Source of the DNA: Ruegeria intermedia
GTDB lineage: Bacteria; Pseudomonadota; Alphaproteobacteria; Rhodobacterales; Rhodobacteraceae
Direction of reading: 5' to 3'
DNA length: 64,000 bases
NCBI RefSeq assembly: GCF_900129345.1
Contig: NZ_FQVK01000001.1
Coordinates: 124,001-188,000 of the forward strand
The notes under the pieces are model-generated. The model was not told the origin of the DNA and searched no databases. It worked only from the letters and a program-made list of their open reading frames with translations. Shown piece after piece: positions 1 through 10,580 of the stretch. A program made the translations under genes and the position numbers. The stretch's first letter is position 1; each line of letters starts with the position of its first letter.

Positions 1-2405
1 GTGTCACGGGGCGGCTGCCGTTTGCCGGTATCCGGCAGGATCACGATCGGCGCCTCCAGCCCTTTCGAGCCATGCACCGTCATCACCCGGATCATGTTGC
101 CCACGCCGGTCATCTGGCGCTTGATCTCAAGGTCGTCGGTCTGCATCCAGACCAGGAACCCCGTCAGGCTGGGAATGTCCGACCGCTCATAAGCCAGCGC
201 CTGCGACAGCAGCGCGTTGATGCCGTCTTCGGCCTCGGCGCCCAGACGACCCAACAGTTTGCGGCGGCCGTCATGGCGGGTCAGCACCCGTTCGATCAGG
301 TCATAGGGGCGCAGAAAGTCCACCTGCCCGCGCAGATCGTTCAACACAGCCAAGGTTTCGGGAAAATCTCCGGCGCGTTGGCGCAGCGCCGCCCACAGAT
401 ACTTTTCCTGACGGCGATGGGCGAGGTCGAACAGCATCTGCTCGGACCAGCCGAACAGCGGCGATTTCAGCACCGTGGCCAGTGACAGGTCATCCTCGGG
501 CGTGGCCAGAAAGCTCAGCAGCGCGGCCAGGTCCTTGACCGCCAGTTCCGCGCCCACCTTCAGCCGGTCGGCCCCTGCGATCGGCAGACCCTGGGCCTTG
601 CAGGCGCGGATGATCTCGGCGAACAGGTCCGAGCGGCGTTGAACCAGGATCAGGAAATCCCCCGGTCGCACCTTGCGGCGCACGAATGTGCCGCGCGTGG
701 GGCCGTCTTCGGGGATGGTTTCGCCGGCGTCGATCATGGCCTTGATGCGCGCGGCGATCTGGTTGGCCAGGATCACCGTGTGATGCTGCGCCGCGGGCCG
801 ATCGACCGGATCGGTCCAGTCGCCCTCGTCCGCGTCCTCGACCTTTTCCACCACCGGCCACAGATCGACCCGGCCCGGCAGATCGGCCTTGAAGGCGCGG
901 TGCTGAGATTCTTTCTGAAACCCCGCCTCGGCGCGGTTTTCGAACAGGATATCGACCAGCGACAGGATGGCGCTGGAGGAACGGAACGAATATTCCAGCG
1001 TCCAATCCCACAGTTTAGAGCCTGATTCCTGCAGCTTCCGCCCGAACTCGGCCTGCATCCGGTCAAAGGCCTGCGGGTCGGCCCCCTGGAAGGAATAGAT
1101 CGACTGTTTCTTGTCGCCGACCACGAAGATCGTGCGCTCGACCCCCGTCCGCGCGCCCTCGCCGCTGGTGAATTCCTGTGCCAGTTTCTCGACCACGTCC
1201 CATTGATCGGGGCTGGTGTCCTGCGCCTCGTCCACCAGGATGTGGTCGATGCCGCCATCCAGCCGGTACAGAACCCAAGCGGCCACCGCCGGATCGTTCA
1301 GCAGCAGGCGCGCGCGCAGGATCAGGTCGTCGAAGTCTAGCCAGCCGCGCAGTTGCTTGCGGCGTTCGTATTCCGGCAGGAATGCCGCCGCGAAGCGGTG
1401 CAGTACCATGGACTTGCGCGCGGCTGCCAGCGCCAGGCGCCCTTCCCGCGCGGCCTCGACCCGCCGCATCAACGCCTCGAGCGAATCCATCTGCCCCGCC
1501 AGAACCCCCTCGCGCAGCGCCTTGGTGGGAAAACTGCCGATCTTGGCGGTAAAGGGCTCTTTGGCGGATTTGCCGGTCAGAAACACGTCTTCCAGCACCG
1601 GAAACTGACCCAAGGCGGGTTCGGTGAAGCCCGCCAGTTTCCCGGCCGCCTTGGCGTCGGTCTTGCCGCCGCCCGCCAGCGCCGGAAGGATCGACCGGAT
1701 CAGCTCGACCTCGCCGCCCAGATACACCTGCGCCAGCAGCGCGTCCTCGTCGAACCCCTCGGGAAGGCCAAAACGGGCCAGCAGGTCGGGCCAGTGCAAC
1801 GCGGGCGTGAACAGGGTGCGCTTCTGGGTGATCGCGGCGGTCAGCTTGTCAAAGCCGGTATCGGTGATGTGGCGGGCCACGTCCTCGATCAGGCGGGCCT
1901 GCGGGCCTTCGGCGAAATCCTCGACGATCTCCTCGCGCAGCATTGCCGCGGCGCGGTCCTCCATCTCGGAAAACTGCGGGCTGACCCCGGCCTCGAGCGG
2001 GAACCGCCGCAGCAGCGAGGCGCAGAACGAGTGGATCGTCTGGATCTTCAGCCCGCCCGGCGTTTCGATGGCACGCGCGAACAGGGTGCGGGCGCGAGCC
2101 AGGCGGTCGGGGTCGATCACCCCTTCGACGCCCAGTTCGGTCAGTTGCCGCAGCAACGCGGCGTCGTCCAGCATCGCCCACTCGCCCAGCCGTTTGAACA
2201 GGCGGTTCTGCATCTCGCTGGCGGCGGCCTTGGTGTAGGTCAGGCACAGGATGTGCTGCGGCTGCACGCCGTCCAGCAGCAGCCGCGCCACGCGGTCGGT
2301 CAGAACCCGCGTCTTGCCCGAGCCCGCATTGGCCGCCAGCCAGGTCGACGCATCGGGCCGCGCCGCCTGAACCTGCCGTTCGGTCGCTTCGTCGCGCGGG
2401 GTCAT
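1..2405 (-). CDS. addA: AddA, double-strand break repair helicase-nuclease subunit (3' end outside window)
   Basis: This is the UvrD-like helicase subunit of the AddAB complex, which resects double-strand breaks for RecA-dependent recombination. About 801 codons are present; the protein runs off the left edge, so the C-terminal nuclease domain (family length about 1100-1150) is missing here. The N-terminus carries a Walker A motif, ANAGSGKT, near residue 27. Further in are a DEAQD Walker B box near residue 390 and a VVGDKKQSIYSFQGADP helicase motif just after it. The ATG at 2405 overlaps the addB stop as ATGA, indicating translational coupling. It is the last gene seen of a minus-strand run starting near regB. 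Confidence 0.95.
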   Translation of the reverse strand, partial: MTPRDEATERQVQAARPDASTWLAANAGSGKTRVLTDRVARLLLDGVQPQHILCLTYTKAAASEMQNRLFKRLGEWAMLDDAALLRQLTELGVEGVIDPDRLARARTLFARAIETPGGLKIQTIHSFCASLLRRFPLEAGVSPQFSEMEDRAAAMLREEIVEDFAEGPQARLIEDVARHITDTGFDKLTAAITQKRTLFTPALHWPDLLARFGLPEGFDEDALLAQVYLGGEVELIRSILPALAGGGKTDAKAAGKLAGFTEPALGQFPVLEDVFLTGKSAKEPFTAKIGSFPTKALREGVLAGQMDSLEALMRRVEAAREGRLALAAARKSMVLHRFAAAFLPEYERRKQLRGWLDFDDLILRARLLLNDPAVAAWVLYRLDGGIDHILVDEAQDTSPDQWDVVEKLAQEFTSGEGARTGVERTIFVVGDKKQSIYSFQGADPQAFDRMQAEFGRKLQESGSKLWDWTLEYSFRSSSAILSLVDILFENRAEAGFQKESQHRAFKADLPGRVDLWPVVEKVEDADEGDWTDPVDRPAAQHHTVILANQIAARIKAMIDAGETIPEDGPTRGTFVRRKVRPGDFLILVQRRSDLFAEIIRACKAQGLPIAGADRLKVGAELAVKDLAALLSFLATPEDDLSLATVLKSPLFGWSEQMLFDLAHRRQEKYLWAALRQRAGDFPETLAVLNDLRGQVDFLRPYDLIERVLTRHDGRRKLLGRLGAEAEDGINALLSQALAYERSDIPSLTGFLVWMQTDDLEIKRQMTGVGNMIRVMTVHGSKGLEAPIVILPDTGKRQPPRD

Positions 2406-5329
2406 GTCAGATCCTCGGGCCTGGTTTCGGCGGTGCGGTCCCATTCGCCGAACCGCGCCAGGTGGTCATAGTCGCCCACGTCGCTGTCCTTGTGCATCAT
2501 CCGGCGCGGCGAAAATCCCTGATCAGGCTCTAAATAGGCGGAAATCAGCTCTTTCAGCTCGGCCAGAACCTTGTCGGGCGGCTCTTTGTCCAGGGGCGCC
2601 GGGACCTCTTTGTAGGTGCCGCCCATACCGATGAACACAGCGCCGGCCACGGCCATTGGGTCAAATCCATCGATCCCGCCCTGCTCGGCCATCGCGGCCT
2701 CGATCAGCAGCTGTTTGTCGAACTTGGCCTGCTGCGATTCCGAGGGCGGCGTGCCGGTCTTGTAGTCGATGATGGTCAGGGCGCCGCGGCTGTTGCGGTC
2801 GATCCGGTCGGCTCGGCCATTGAGGGTGAACCCAAGCGGTTCCAGCGTCAGGCGCATCTTGGCCTCGAATGCGATCGGGCCGCCGTCGCTGCGGCGGCTG
2901 ATCTCGGCGCGCAGAAAGTCATCGGCGATCCGCTCGAGCCGCGCCAGCCACAGTTTCCGCGCGGTGGGCCAGGCGACATGCTGATCCAGCAGTGCCTCGG
3001 CCCGTTTCAGGAAGTTGTCGCGGGTCAGCAGCGCACCGTCCAGCACGCTGTCCTTGACGAAATGTTCCAAGATCTCGTGGATCACGATGCCGCGCAGCAG
3101 GGCGTCGGGCGCCTGTACCAGCGGGTCCAGCGGTTTTAGCCGCAGAACGTGCTTGGCATAGATCGCATAGGGGTCGCGGATCAGCCGCTTGATCTCGGTC
3201 ACCGACAGGCTGCGCGGGCGCGCGGCCACCGGCGGGCGGGGCGAGGGGCGCGGTGCGGCGGCGATCCGGGGCGCCTGTTCCAGCATCTCGGACCAGCGCA
3301 GCCATGTCTTGCCCCGGTCGCGCATCTGTTCCAGCGCCGCGCGGCCGCCCTGATCCGGCAGGCCCTGCAACAGGTTGGTCAACCGGTTCAGCCAGCGTGA
3401 TGGAACGGTTTCGGCATCATCCGAGCGGACGGCGCGGGTCAGCCAGACCTCGGGCGCGCCGATGGCCTGCTGGAAATCATGGGCCGACAGGCCGATGCGC
3501 CGTTCCGGCAGCAGCAGGCCGGCACGGTCGCGCATCTGGCGGTTCAGCCAGGGGTCGGGCGCGGGAGCCTCGGGCCAGCTGCCTTCGTTCAGCCCACCCA
3601 GGATCAGCATGTCGGCACCCTGCACGCGCGCTTCGAGCGTGCCCCAGATCATGATCCGCGGGTGGGGGGCGTCGCGGTCGCGGACCTCTTGCCCGGCCAG
3701 CAGCGCACCTAACAGATCGGCGAAATCCAGCGCCGTCATCTCGCCGCCGTGCTCGGCCTCGTCCGCAAGGCCCGAGATCACCGCCAGCGCCGCTTGGCCA
3801 GCGTTTTTGTCCCAGAGCTCGCCCGCGCCGTCGGTTCCGGCACCGGCAATCGCCTCGGCCAGATCGCGCAGGCGCTGCACCCAGTCGGTCAGGGGCAGAG
3901 TGCCGCTGATCTGCTGGTCGCAGAAATTGCGGATCAGCCACCGAACCCACGTGTCTGGCACGTCTTTTTCGACGGCAAAACCGGTCAGGCTGGCGCTGTC
4001 GGGGAAGGGCGGGCCGTTGCGGCGCAGGTGCAGTTCCAGATCGCGGCTGTGCAACAGATGCGCGCCGCGGTCGCCCGCGCTGTGGCACAAGGGGTGTTTC
4101 AGCAGGGTCAGCAGCGCCTCGGCATTCAGACGGCGCGCGAACAGCCCGGCCACATGGCGCAGGAACCGGCCCGGCGGCGACAGTTGCAGCGGCAGGCCGG
4201 CGCTGTCATCGGGCAGGATGTTCCAGCGGTCCAGAGCGGCGCTGACTTGGCGGGTCAGCATCCGGTCGGGGGTGATCAGGGCGGCGGTCTGGCCGGTCTC
4301 GGCCGCCTGCCGCAGGCGCAGGGCGATGGCCAGCGCTTCCGCCCGCGGCGATTGCGCCTCGACCAAGGTGATGTCGCGCGTCGCGGCATCGAGATCGCGC
4401 AGCTGCGGGCCTTCGCTCATCCAGGCATCGGTGATCGGGGCCGGGCGCAATGCCAATGAAACCAGACGGTTGCGCGCGGACGAGGGGGGCTGGTCCGGGG
4501 TCCAGGCTGCAATCTGGGCCGGCCCGATCCCCAGTTCGGTCATCAGCTTGCGGAACCGGTATTGCGGGTGATCCTCCGAGGTCATTGCCGAATCCAGCCG
4601 TTCCCAGACATGGGCGGGCTGGTCGAAATCGTACCCCGGCAGGATCAGCGCCCCCTGCGGCAGCCGCGCCACCGCCTGCATCAGCATCAGCGTGGTCCCG
4701 CGCGAGCCGGTGGACCCGGCCAGAATCACCGGGTGTTGCGGCGGCGCGTCCTGCCAGCGGGCGATCAGGTTCTCGACCACGCGGCGTTGGCGGGCCTGCA
4801 CGTCCAGGCTGCCATCCTCGGTCTTCAGAAACTGGTCGGCGATGCCGATGAAGGCCTGCGCCCGTGCCCAATGGCCCGACAGGTCGGTCACGTCCAGTTG
4901 CCGGATCGCCTCGGGCGGGACGCCTTCGCCCTGCATCTCTTCGATCAGGGCAGCGAGGCTGTCGGACAGGTCAAACAGCGACGACCGCGCGGCCAGGTCC
5001 GGTTGCTGGTCCAGAAGTCGCGCCACCAGTTGCGTCAGTTCCAGCCGGCGTCTCAGGGGCGGCACGGCGGGCGGCACCTGATCCAGATCGACGCTTTCGC
5101 CCAGATCGGTGACCAGCGAAATGCGGGGCAACAGACAGGGCGGGCCCTGATCGAACAACTCGCGCACGCGGCGGGCCATGCGGCGGGTGTTCAGCACCAG
5201 TTGCACGCGGGCCAGCGCCTCGGGCGGGTGGCCGCCGCAGCGCGCCCGCAGCCCGCGCACCAGTGCCTGCGGAAAATCCGCGCCGGGCGGCACCGCAAAG
5301 ACCCGAGGGGTGGCGCCGGGTTCAAACAT
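2402..5329 (-). CDS. addB: AddB, double-strand break repair nuclease subunit
   Basis: This is the partner of AddA, a helicase-like protein with a C-terminal nuclease domain. The chosen ATG at 5329 gives 975 aa, close to family length, and begins [20 protein letters not shown]; the longer open frame upstream lies inside the preceding nucleotidyltransferase gene and reads as nonsense. The C-terminal third contains a PD-(D/E)XK-type signature: GRADRIDR, then [10 protein letters not shown] about 20 residues on. The N-terminal part resembles an inactivated helicase, as in alphaproteobacterial AddB. It overlaps murU by 8 bases upstream and addA by 4 bases downstream, so the three are probably co-translated. 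Confidence 0.95.
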   Translation of the reverse strand: MFEPGATPRVFAVPPGADFPQALVRGLRARCGGHPPEALARVQLVLNTRRMARRVRELFDQGPPCLLPRISLVTDLGESVDLDQVPPAVPPLRRRLELTQLVARLLDQQPDLAARSSLFDLSDSLAALIEEMQGEGVPPEAIRQLDVTDLSGHWARAQAFIGIADQFLKTEDGSLDVQARQRRVVENLIARWQDAPPQHPVILAGSTGSRGTTLMLMQAVARLPQGALILPGYDFDQPAHVWERLDSAMTSEDHPQYRFRKLMTELGIGPAQIAAWTPDQPPSSARNRLVSLALRPAPITDAWMSEGPQLRDLDAATRDITLVEAQSPRAEALAIALRLRQAAETGQTAALITPDRMLTRQVSAALDRWNILPDDSAGLPLQLSPPGRFLRHVAGLFARRLNAEALLTLLKHPLCHSAGDRGAHLLHSRDLELHLRRNGPPFPDSASLTGFAVEKDVPDTWVRWLIRNFCDQQISGTLPLTDWVQRLRDLAEAIAGAGTDGAGELWDKNAGQAALAVISGLADEAEHGGEMTALDFADLLGALLAGQEVRDRDAPHPRIMIWGTLEARVQGADMLILGGLNEGSWPEAPAPDPWLNRQMRDRAGLLLPERRIGLSAHDFQQAIGAPEVWLTRAVRSDDAETVPSRWLNRLTNLLQGLPDQGGRAALEQMRDRGKTWLRWSEMLEQAPRIAAAPRPSPRPPVAARPRSLSVTEIKRLIRDPYAIYAKHVLRLKPLDPLVQAPDALLRGIVIHEILEHFVKDSVLDGALLTRDNFLKRAEALLDQHVAWPTARKLWLARLERIADDFLRAEISRRSDGGPIAFEAKMRLTLEPLGFTLNGRADRIDRNSRGALTIIDYKTGTPPSESQQAKFDKQLLIEAAMAEQGGIDGFDPMAVAGAVFIGMGGTYKEVPAPLDKEPPDKVLAELKELISAYLEPDQGFSPRRMMHKDSDVGDYDHLARFGEWDRTAETRPEDLT

Positions 5330-6008
5330 CGGCCAGCATCTCCTCGGCCAGGGCGATGCCTTCGGGGCGGCCCACATCGCACCAGCGCCCGGGATACCGC
5401 AGCCCGAACAGCCGTCCATCGCGGTGCATACGGTCCCACAAGACATTGAGCGAGAAAGCCTTTTCAGGAATGTCCGCCAAACCGTCAGTCTTGAGGATCT
5501 GAATGCCGCCATAGACGTGACCCGGCCCGCGATCAAGCCGGCCTTGGGGGTCGATCCTGAAATCACCGGGGCCGGCATGTCCGATCGTCTGTGCGATCGG
5601 CACGCAGATCAACAGCGCGTCCATCCGCGCCGGATCCCAGGCATCCAACAGCAATTCCAAAGGGTTGGGCCCGGACCAGATCGCGTCGGTGTTCATCGTG
5701 AAAACCGGCCCCGGACCCAGCAGCGGCAAGGCCGCCCGCAATCCGCCGCCGGTTTCCAGGATGTCCGGCTGTTCATGCGACAGCAGGACGCCGCGCGGTG
5801 CCAGATGATCGGCCAACTGGTCGGCCCGGTAATGCAGGTTCGCGACCACCCGGCGCGGCCGCACCGCATCCGTCAACTCCAGCGCATGGTCGATCAGGGG
5901 CCGTCCGGCCACTGGGATCAGCGGCTTGGGCCGGGTACGGGTCAATTCTCGCATCCGGGTGCCGAACCCGGCGGCAAACAGCATCACGGCCTGCGGTCTT
6001 GTGGTCAT
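5322..6008 (-). CDS. murU: MurNAc-1-phosphate uridylyltransferase (MurU-type nucleotidyltransferase)
   Basis: A 228-aa nucleotidyltransferase with the GT-A fold signature near the N-terminus: [10 protein letters not shown] followed by the [14 protein letters not shown] sugar-nucleotide loop. Family knowledge: MurU converts N-acetylmuramate-1-phosphate plus UTP into UDP-MurNAc in the cell-wall recycling shunt that bypasses de novo synthesis and gives intrinsic fosfomycin tolerance. The assignment rests on pairing with the preceding AmgK-like kinase, whose stop overlaps this ATG (ATGA). A generic glucose-1-phosphate or mannose-1-phosphate transferase would look similar, but this gene pair is characteristic of AmgK/MurU. 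Confidence 0.82.
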   Translation of the reverse strand: MTTRPQAVMLFAAGFGTRMRELTRTRPKPLIPVAGRPLIDHALELTDAVRPRRVVANLHYRADQLADHLAPRGVLLSHEQPDILETGGGLRAALPLLGPGPVFTMNTDAIWSGPNPLELLLDAWDPARMDALLICVPIAQTIGHAGPGDFRIDPQGRLDRGPGHVYGGIQILKTDGLADIPEKAFSLNVLWDRMHRDGRLFGLRYPGRWCDVGRPEGIALAEEMLADV

Positions 6009-7009
6009 GCGCCCCTCAGACGAGCCAGGTTTTCCGGGGTGGGTTCGGGCAAGGCTTCGCGCAGCAGATCAGCCACCGAGATCAGCGCCGGATGCTCGAG
6101 GTCGCGCATCAGATGCGCCCAAGTGGCGGGGATCAGGTCGATGTAGTGCGGCTTGCCATAGTCCATGGCCAGCCGGGCGAACACGCCGAGAATGCGCAGG
6201 TTCCGCTGGACACCCAGAACGCTGTAGGCTGTGCGGAAATCGTGATCGTCCACGCCGCTGGCCGCGATGTAGCGCTGGATCATCTGCATCTCGACACCGG
6301 CCGGCACGGCGCGCCGGACGTCCTGCAGCAGCGACACCAGATCATAGGCCGGATGGCACAGCATCGCGCATTGGAAATCCAGCAGGCCGACCCGGCGGAC
6401 CCCGTCGCGATCCGGCAGCCAGATCAGGTTCTCGGCGTGGTAGTCCCTGAGCGTCACCACCCGCGTGCCCGAGGTTTCCTGATGCAGAATGTCGGCAAAG
6501 CGGTGTTCGAACCGGGCCCGGGCGTCGGCATCGTGAGTGCCCAGAATTCCCTCTGCATATTTGGTGAAGGCCAGGGCCGACAGCTCGGTCATCAGGGATG
6601 GATCATAGCTGTCCAGCGCGGGCAGGGGGGCGGCGTGCAAATGCACCAGAACGTCGGTGGCGGCGTCGTACAACGCGCGCTCTTTCTCGGGTGCGCGCTC
6701 CAGCACCCGGGCGAACAGATCATCGCCGAAATCCTCCAGCAGCAGAAAGCCGTGCTCGGCATCCTCGGCCAGGATTTCAGGCGCGCTCAGGCCGATGGAG
6801 TGCAGGTAGCGGGCGACCTTGACAAAGGGCCGGACGTCCTCGCCCTTGTCCGGGGGCGCATCCATCAACACGACCGTCCCGCCGGTTTCGGGATCGGTCA
6901 GCCGCTCGTAGCGGCGGTTGGACGCGTCGCCCGCCAGCGGTTGGCGTCGTGCCCCGGACCACGGGGTTCGGGCCAGGAACGCCTGGATCAGATCGGCGCG
7001 GTTCGTCAT
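6005..7009 (-). CDS. amgK: AmgK-type N-acetylmuramate/N-acetylglucosamine kinase (aminoglycoside phosphotransferase fold)
   Basis: A 334-aa APH-family kinase. The catalytic loop reads [10 protein letters not shown] (Asp base and Asn metal ligand) and is followed about 12 residues later by the metal-binding LLDFQ. The N-terminus [12 protein letters not shown] fits the nucleotide-binding loop of COG3178 kinases. Family knowledge: AmgK phosphorylates the anomeric position of MurNAc/GlcNAc, feeding MurU. The gene overlaps tsaE upstream and murU downstream by ATGA junctions. True aminoglycoside resistance is unlikely, given the linkage to murU and the housekeeping neighbours. Confidence 0.83.
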   Translation of the reverse strand: MTNRADLIQAFLARTPWSGARRQPLAGDASNRRYERLTDPETGGTVVLMDAPPDKGEDVRPFVKVARYLHSIGLSAPEILAEDAEHGFLLLEDFGDDLFARVLERAPEKERALYDAATDVLVHLHAAPLPALDSYDPSLMTELSALAFTKYAEGILGTHDADARARFEHRFADILHQETSGTRVVTLRDYHAENLIWLPDRDGVRRVGLLDFQCAMLCHPAYDLVSLLQDVRRAVPAGVEMQMIQRYIAASGVDDHDFRTAYSVLGVQRNLRILGVFARLAMDYGKPHYIDLIPATWAHLMRDLEHPALISVADLLREALPEPTPENLARLRGA

Positions 7010-7476
7010 ACGGAAAACTCCAGCTTGTCAGCCCATTTCGGATCGGACCAGGACAGAGTCAGATGTCGCGTTTCCTCGTGGGCCGCGTCGTTTTGAAACG
7101 TGACCGACAAGGCCGAGTCCGGCCGCAGATCGCCCAGCTTTTCGGGCCATTCGACCAGACAGATCGCCGTGTCGAACGCCTCGGTCAGGCCCAGTTCGAC
7201 GATCTCGTCGACCGAGGTCAGACGATACAGGTCGGAATGCCATATCTCTCCGGTGATGCCGTCATAGACCTGAACCAGGGTGAAGGTCGGTGACGGAACA
7301 TCCTCGGGGACCGGCAGAACCGACCGGATCAGGCTGCGGGCGAAATGGGTCTTGCCGCTGCCTATGGGTCCGTCCAGCAGCACCACGTCGCCGGGGGCCA
7401 GCCGACGGGCCAGTTCCGCCGCCAGGCGCGACGTTTTTTCGGGCGAGTCCAGGGTTATCGAAACAGGCGAATTCAT
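7006..7476 (-). CDS. tsaE: TsaE, tRNA N6-threonylcarbamoyladenosine biosynthesis ATPase
   Basis: A small P-loop ATPase (156 aa) of the TsaBDE complex that makes t6A37 on ANN-decoding tRNAs. The Walker A motif is LLDGPIGSGKTHFARS near residue 35, followed by SPTFTLVQVY and the WHSDLYRL motif typical of the family. The start at 7476 (MNSPVSITLDS) gives normal family length; upstream codons in the same frame have no family similarity. The partner tsaD lies elsewhere in this window (18525-19622). Its stop overlaps the amgK start. Confidence 0.93.
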   Translation of the reverse strand: MNSPVSITLDSPEKTSRLAAELARRLAPGDVVLLDGPIGSGKTHFARSLIRSVLPVPEDVPSPTFTLVQVYDGITGEIWHSDLYRLTSVDEIVELGLTEAFDTAICLVEWPEKLGDLRPDSALSVTFQNDAAHEETRHLTLSWSDPKWADKLEFSV

Positions 7477-7517
7477 GGCGCCACAATGGACGCGCCGCAC
7501 CCCCGCTGCAACCCGGT

Positions 7518-9026
7518 TCAGGCCGGGATCTGCATCATTCCTCTGGCCGGGTTTTCCACCGGTTCGACCGAGAAACGGACGATGGTCGCGCCATTCTGGA
7601 CCGGTGTCACCGTACAGGATACGGGCGTGCCGTCCGTCTTGCGGATCTCCGCGCTCCACTCGGCCCGGTCATTGCGCATTTCGATGAAGTCGCGAATTTC
7701 GCCCAGCACCGGAGTCGCCTGGCATTTTTCCTGCCAACTGCGGATGAGCTCCAACACGGTGGCGGGCTGGAAGCCCTCCTCTTCCGGGTCGTTCCAAAGC
7801 TGGTGATAGGCTTGGTTGGTGAAGGCCAGTATCCCGTCATCGGCGAAAACGGCGATCGCGTCGGCCAGCTTGTCGAAGACCGATTGCATCAGGTCCATCT
7901 CGGACCGGAAGCGCCGGGTCAGAGTGATTTCGGCGGTGATGTCCTCGAACAGAAAGGCGACGGCGCCGTCGGGATGCGGGCGGCCGCTGACCGAATAGAC
8001 CGATCCCGACGGCAGCGACCAGGTTTCCTGATAGTTGCCGCCTTCGGCCGCTTCGAGCAGGTCGTTCATCTGGCTGCGCCAACTGCGATAGTTCTTGGGT
8101 TCGGGCATCATGTGCTGGTCGCGCAACCTGTCGAAAAAGCTGGAAAGGCTGGGGCGGCAGCTGAGAAAGTCGGGCGGCAGCGCCGTCAGGTCGATCAGGG
8201 CCGGGTTGAACAGCGCCAGCTGCCGGTTGCGGTCGAAGATCGCCAACCCGATCGACAACTGCGCGAAGGTCTTGGTCATGGTCTGGACGAATTTGCGCTG
8301 TGCGGTCTCGGCCTCGACGATCGCGTTCACGTCGACGGCATAGTGCAGCATGCCCTCGTCCAGTTCGATCTGCGTCAGATCGAACCACAGCTTGTTGTCG
8401 TTGCCCTTGACCGGAATGGAAACGCGGGTCTTCCGTCCGGGCCGGGTTTCACCCGCGAGATCGGGAAACATGGGGTCGGTCAGGTCGGCATCGGGCCCCC
8501 GCACCTTGCGGGCCAGCGTCACATAGGCGGCGTTGCACCAGCTGACCCTGTTCGACCGGTTCAGAAGCCATACCGGATAGGGCGCCTTGTCCATGGCCAG
8601 GCGGATCGGGTCGCTGGGGTCGCGGCGAATGGGCTCGGGTGCGCCGGTCCGGTCGCGCAGGCGCACCCGTACGATCCCGTCGATCCATTCGCACAGCACT
8701 TCGCGCTCGACAGTGCAGTCAATGGCAGACACCACCATGCTGCCCTGCTCGCGCACCAGTTCGGGAGATTCGGGAAAGGCGGGAAAGTCCCTCTGCAACA
8801 GGCGCCTGAGATCGTTCCAGTCATTCACCGACTCGAATCCCGACAGGGCGATGTCGGAATGGCTGATCAGGCGATCGCCATCGAACAGAAACACCGCGTC
8901 CAACAGGGATTCGGGCGCCGACAGGCCAAAGCTGTCATCGCGGGGCCGGCGCCGCGGCAACAGCCACTGCAGCGCCAGGCTGGACGAAACCAGGCTGATC
9001 GCGGCCAGAATGATCCAGTCTGCCAT
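7518..9026 (-). CDS. Membrane-anchored multi-PAS domain protein lacking a kinase domain
   Basis: A 502-aa protein with one N-terminal membrane segment (residues about 3-23, WIILAAISLVSSSLALQWLL), then at least three PAS-like modules. One is around residues 150-260 (APYPVWLLNRSNRVSWCNAAY), one around 265-370 (FDRNRQLALFNPALIDL, ending in a FEDITAE hinge) and one around 385-490 (DKLADAIAVFADDGILAFTNQ). No His-box, ATP-binding, GGDEF or EAL motif follows, so it looks like a sensor without its own output domain. It sits directly downstream of regB on the same strand, 66 bases away, and 41 bases upstream of tsaE. Partnership with RegB is an inference from position only. Confidence 0.75.
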   Translation of the reverse strand: MADWIILAAISLVSSSLALQWLLPRRRPRDDSFGLSAPESLLDAVFLFDGDRLISHSDIALSGFESVNDWNDLRRLLQRDFPAFPESPELVREQGSMVVSAIDCTVEREVLCEWIDGIVRVRLRDRTGAPEPIRRDPSDPIRLAMDKAPYPVWLLNRSNRVSWCNAAYVTLARKVRGPDADLTDPMFPDLAGETRPGRKTRVSIPVKGNDNKLWFDLTQIELDEGMLHYAVDVNAIVEAETAQRKFVQTMTKTFAQLSIGLAIFDRNRQLALFNPALIDLTALPPDFLSCRPSLSSFFDRLRDQHMMPEPKNYRSWRSQMNDLLEAAEGGNYQETWSLPSGSVYSVSGRPHPDGAVAFLFEDITAEITLTRRFRSEMDLMQSVFDKLADAIAVFADDGILAFTNQAYHQLWNDPEEEGFQPATVLELIRSWQEKCQATPVLGEIRDFIEMRNDRAEWSAEIRKTDGTPVSCTVTPVQNGATIVRFSVEPVENPARGMMQIPA

Positions 9027-9092
9027 ATCCCATGCACCCGAAAACCCAAACCAGACACAACTATCGGCGCCAATGGTTAACGGCGTCTTAAC

Positions 9093-10490
9093 TCAGACCC
9101 GGAACGGCTTGTTGGCGCCCGAGGGAACCGGCGACTCGCCGCTCTGGGCGTCGATCAGTTTCCGCGGCCAGGACACCAGAACGATGGCGCCCCGGCGCTC
9201 GGGGTCGTCGGTGAGGTCCTGATACGGATCGGATCCGTTCGCGAAAGTCAGTTCCGCGCCGCTGCGTTCCAGCAGCGTCTTGGCGATGAACAGACCCAGG
9301 CCCATGCCCTCGTATTCGGGCCGCGTGCGCAGGTCGGTCTCGGCGCGTTTGCGGCGCATGAACGGGTCGCCGATGCGCCCGATGATCTGGGCCGGGTACC
9401 CGCGCCCGTCATCCATGATGCTGACGGTGATCCGGTCGGGGGTCCATTCGGCTTCGACCCAGACCTGCCCGCGGGCGAAATCCACCGCGTTCTGAATCAG
9501 GTTGCGCAGCCCGTGGATGATCTCGGGTTTGCGCAGGATCGAGGGCTGCTGAACGTCGCCATCCGGCCCCGGCCCTTCGGCGAAATGCACCTGTTTGCCG
9601 CGGTGGATATGCGGCTCGGCGGCCTCGTGGATCACGGTGGACAGGGGCGCTTGCCGCAGGTGCAGGTCGTCCTTGCCGGCCCGGCCCATGTCGCGCAGGA
9701 TGTCGCGGCAGCGGTCGGCCTGCTCGCGGATCAGGGCGGCGTCTTCCTTCAGGTCCGGGCGGTCGTCCAGTTCCTCGATCAGCTCGGCGCTGGTCAGCTT
9801 GATGGTGGCCAGCGGCGTGCCCAGCTCATGCGCGGCGGCGGCCACGACCCCGCCCAGATCGGTCAGTTTCTGTTCGCGGGCCAGCGCCATCTGGGTGGCG
9901 GCCAGCGCCTCGGACATCGACTGCACCTCGGCGCTGATGCGGTGCGAATAGGCGCCGATGAACACGATCGCGATCACGATGGCGGCCCAGTTTCCGAACA
10001 GCAGGATCTCGGGGATGTCCAGCACCAGCCCCAGATTGGTGCGCAGCGGCAGGTGGAACCGGGCCAGCAGCGTCGCGACGATGATCGCCGCCCCGCCGAT
10101 GATCAGGGTCGAGCGGGTGCTCATGACGTTGGCGGCGATGGTCACCGGCCCCAGCAGCAGCAGCGCGAACGGATTGTTCAGCCCGCCGGTGAGGTACAGC
10201 AGAATGGCCAGCTGCAGCAGGTCGAACAGCACCATCAGGAAGTTCTCGAACTCGGTCAGGCGCTTGTTCTGCGGGAACAGCAGCATGGCGGTCAGGTTGC
10301 CCATCACCGATATGCCGATGGCCAGATAGCACAGGCCCAGTTCCAGCTGAACGTGATAGACCTGCTGCGCCACGGTGATGGCGGTCAGCTGGCCGATGAT
10401 GGCCACCCATCGCAGCAGGATCAGCGTGCGCAGCCGGATCCAGCTGCTGCGTTCCTGTCCGCGCCAGAGGCTGGTGTTGGAATCCGTCAT
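9093..10490 (-). CDS. regB: RegB/PrrB redox-sensing histidine kinase
   Basis: A 465-aa sensor kinase of the RegB/PrrB/ActS family that controls respiration, photosynthesis and carbon/nitrogen genes according to redox state. About six hydrophobic segments fill residues 22-180. The GGLNNPF quinone-binding motif is at 102-108, the phospho-accepting His is 221 in AHELGTPLATIKL, and the conserved redox-active Cys is 261 in QADRCRDILRDMGRAGKDD. An HATPase domain with DDGRGYP and GMGLGLFIAK closes the protein. All hallmark residues are present, so it should be functional. It diverges from senC; the cognate regulator regA lies 0.8 kb further on. Confidence 0.95.
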   Translation of the reverse strand: MTDSNTSLWRGQERSSWIRLRTLILLRWVAIIGQLTAITVAQQVYHVQLELGLCYLAIGISVMGNLTAMLLFPQNKRLTEFENFLMVLFDLLQLAILLYLTGGLNNPFALLLLGPVTIAANVMSTRSTLIIGGAAIIVATLLARFHLPLRTNLGLVLDIPEILLFGNWAAIVIAIVFIGAYSHRISAEVQSMSEALAATQMALAREQKLTDLGGVVAAAAHELGTPLATIKLTSAELIEELDDRPDLKEDAALIREQADRCRDILRDMGRAGKDDLHLRQAPLSTVIHEAAEPHIHRGKQVHFAEGPGPDGDVQQPSILRKPEIIHGLRNLIQNAVDFARGQVWVEAEWTPDRITVSIMDDGRGYPAQIIGRIGDPFMRRKRAETDLRTRPEYEGMGLGLFIAKTLLERSGAELTFANGSDPYQDLTDDPERRGAIVLVSWPRKLIDAQSGESPVPSGANKPFRV

Positions 10491-10580
10491 CGCGCGATTA
10501 TGTCCTGTTGCGGCGGCTGGTCAACTTGATAGGTGTCGCGGCCGAACCGATCAACAGCCCCTTGCGTCAGGAATTACGCC

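Noticed and set aside
1..485. Short plus-strand open frames at the left edge
   Set aside because: They lie antisense to addA, whose frame is open across the whole segment with helicase motifs; shadows only.
6005..7009. Aminoglycoside resistance gene
   Set aside because: The APH fold is real, but linkage to a MurU-type nucleotidyltransferase and housekeeping genes fits N-acetylmuramate kinase (AmgK).
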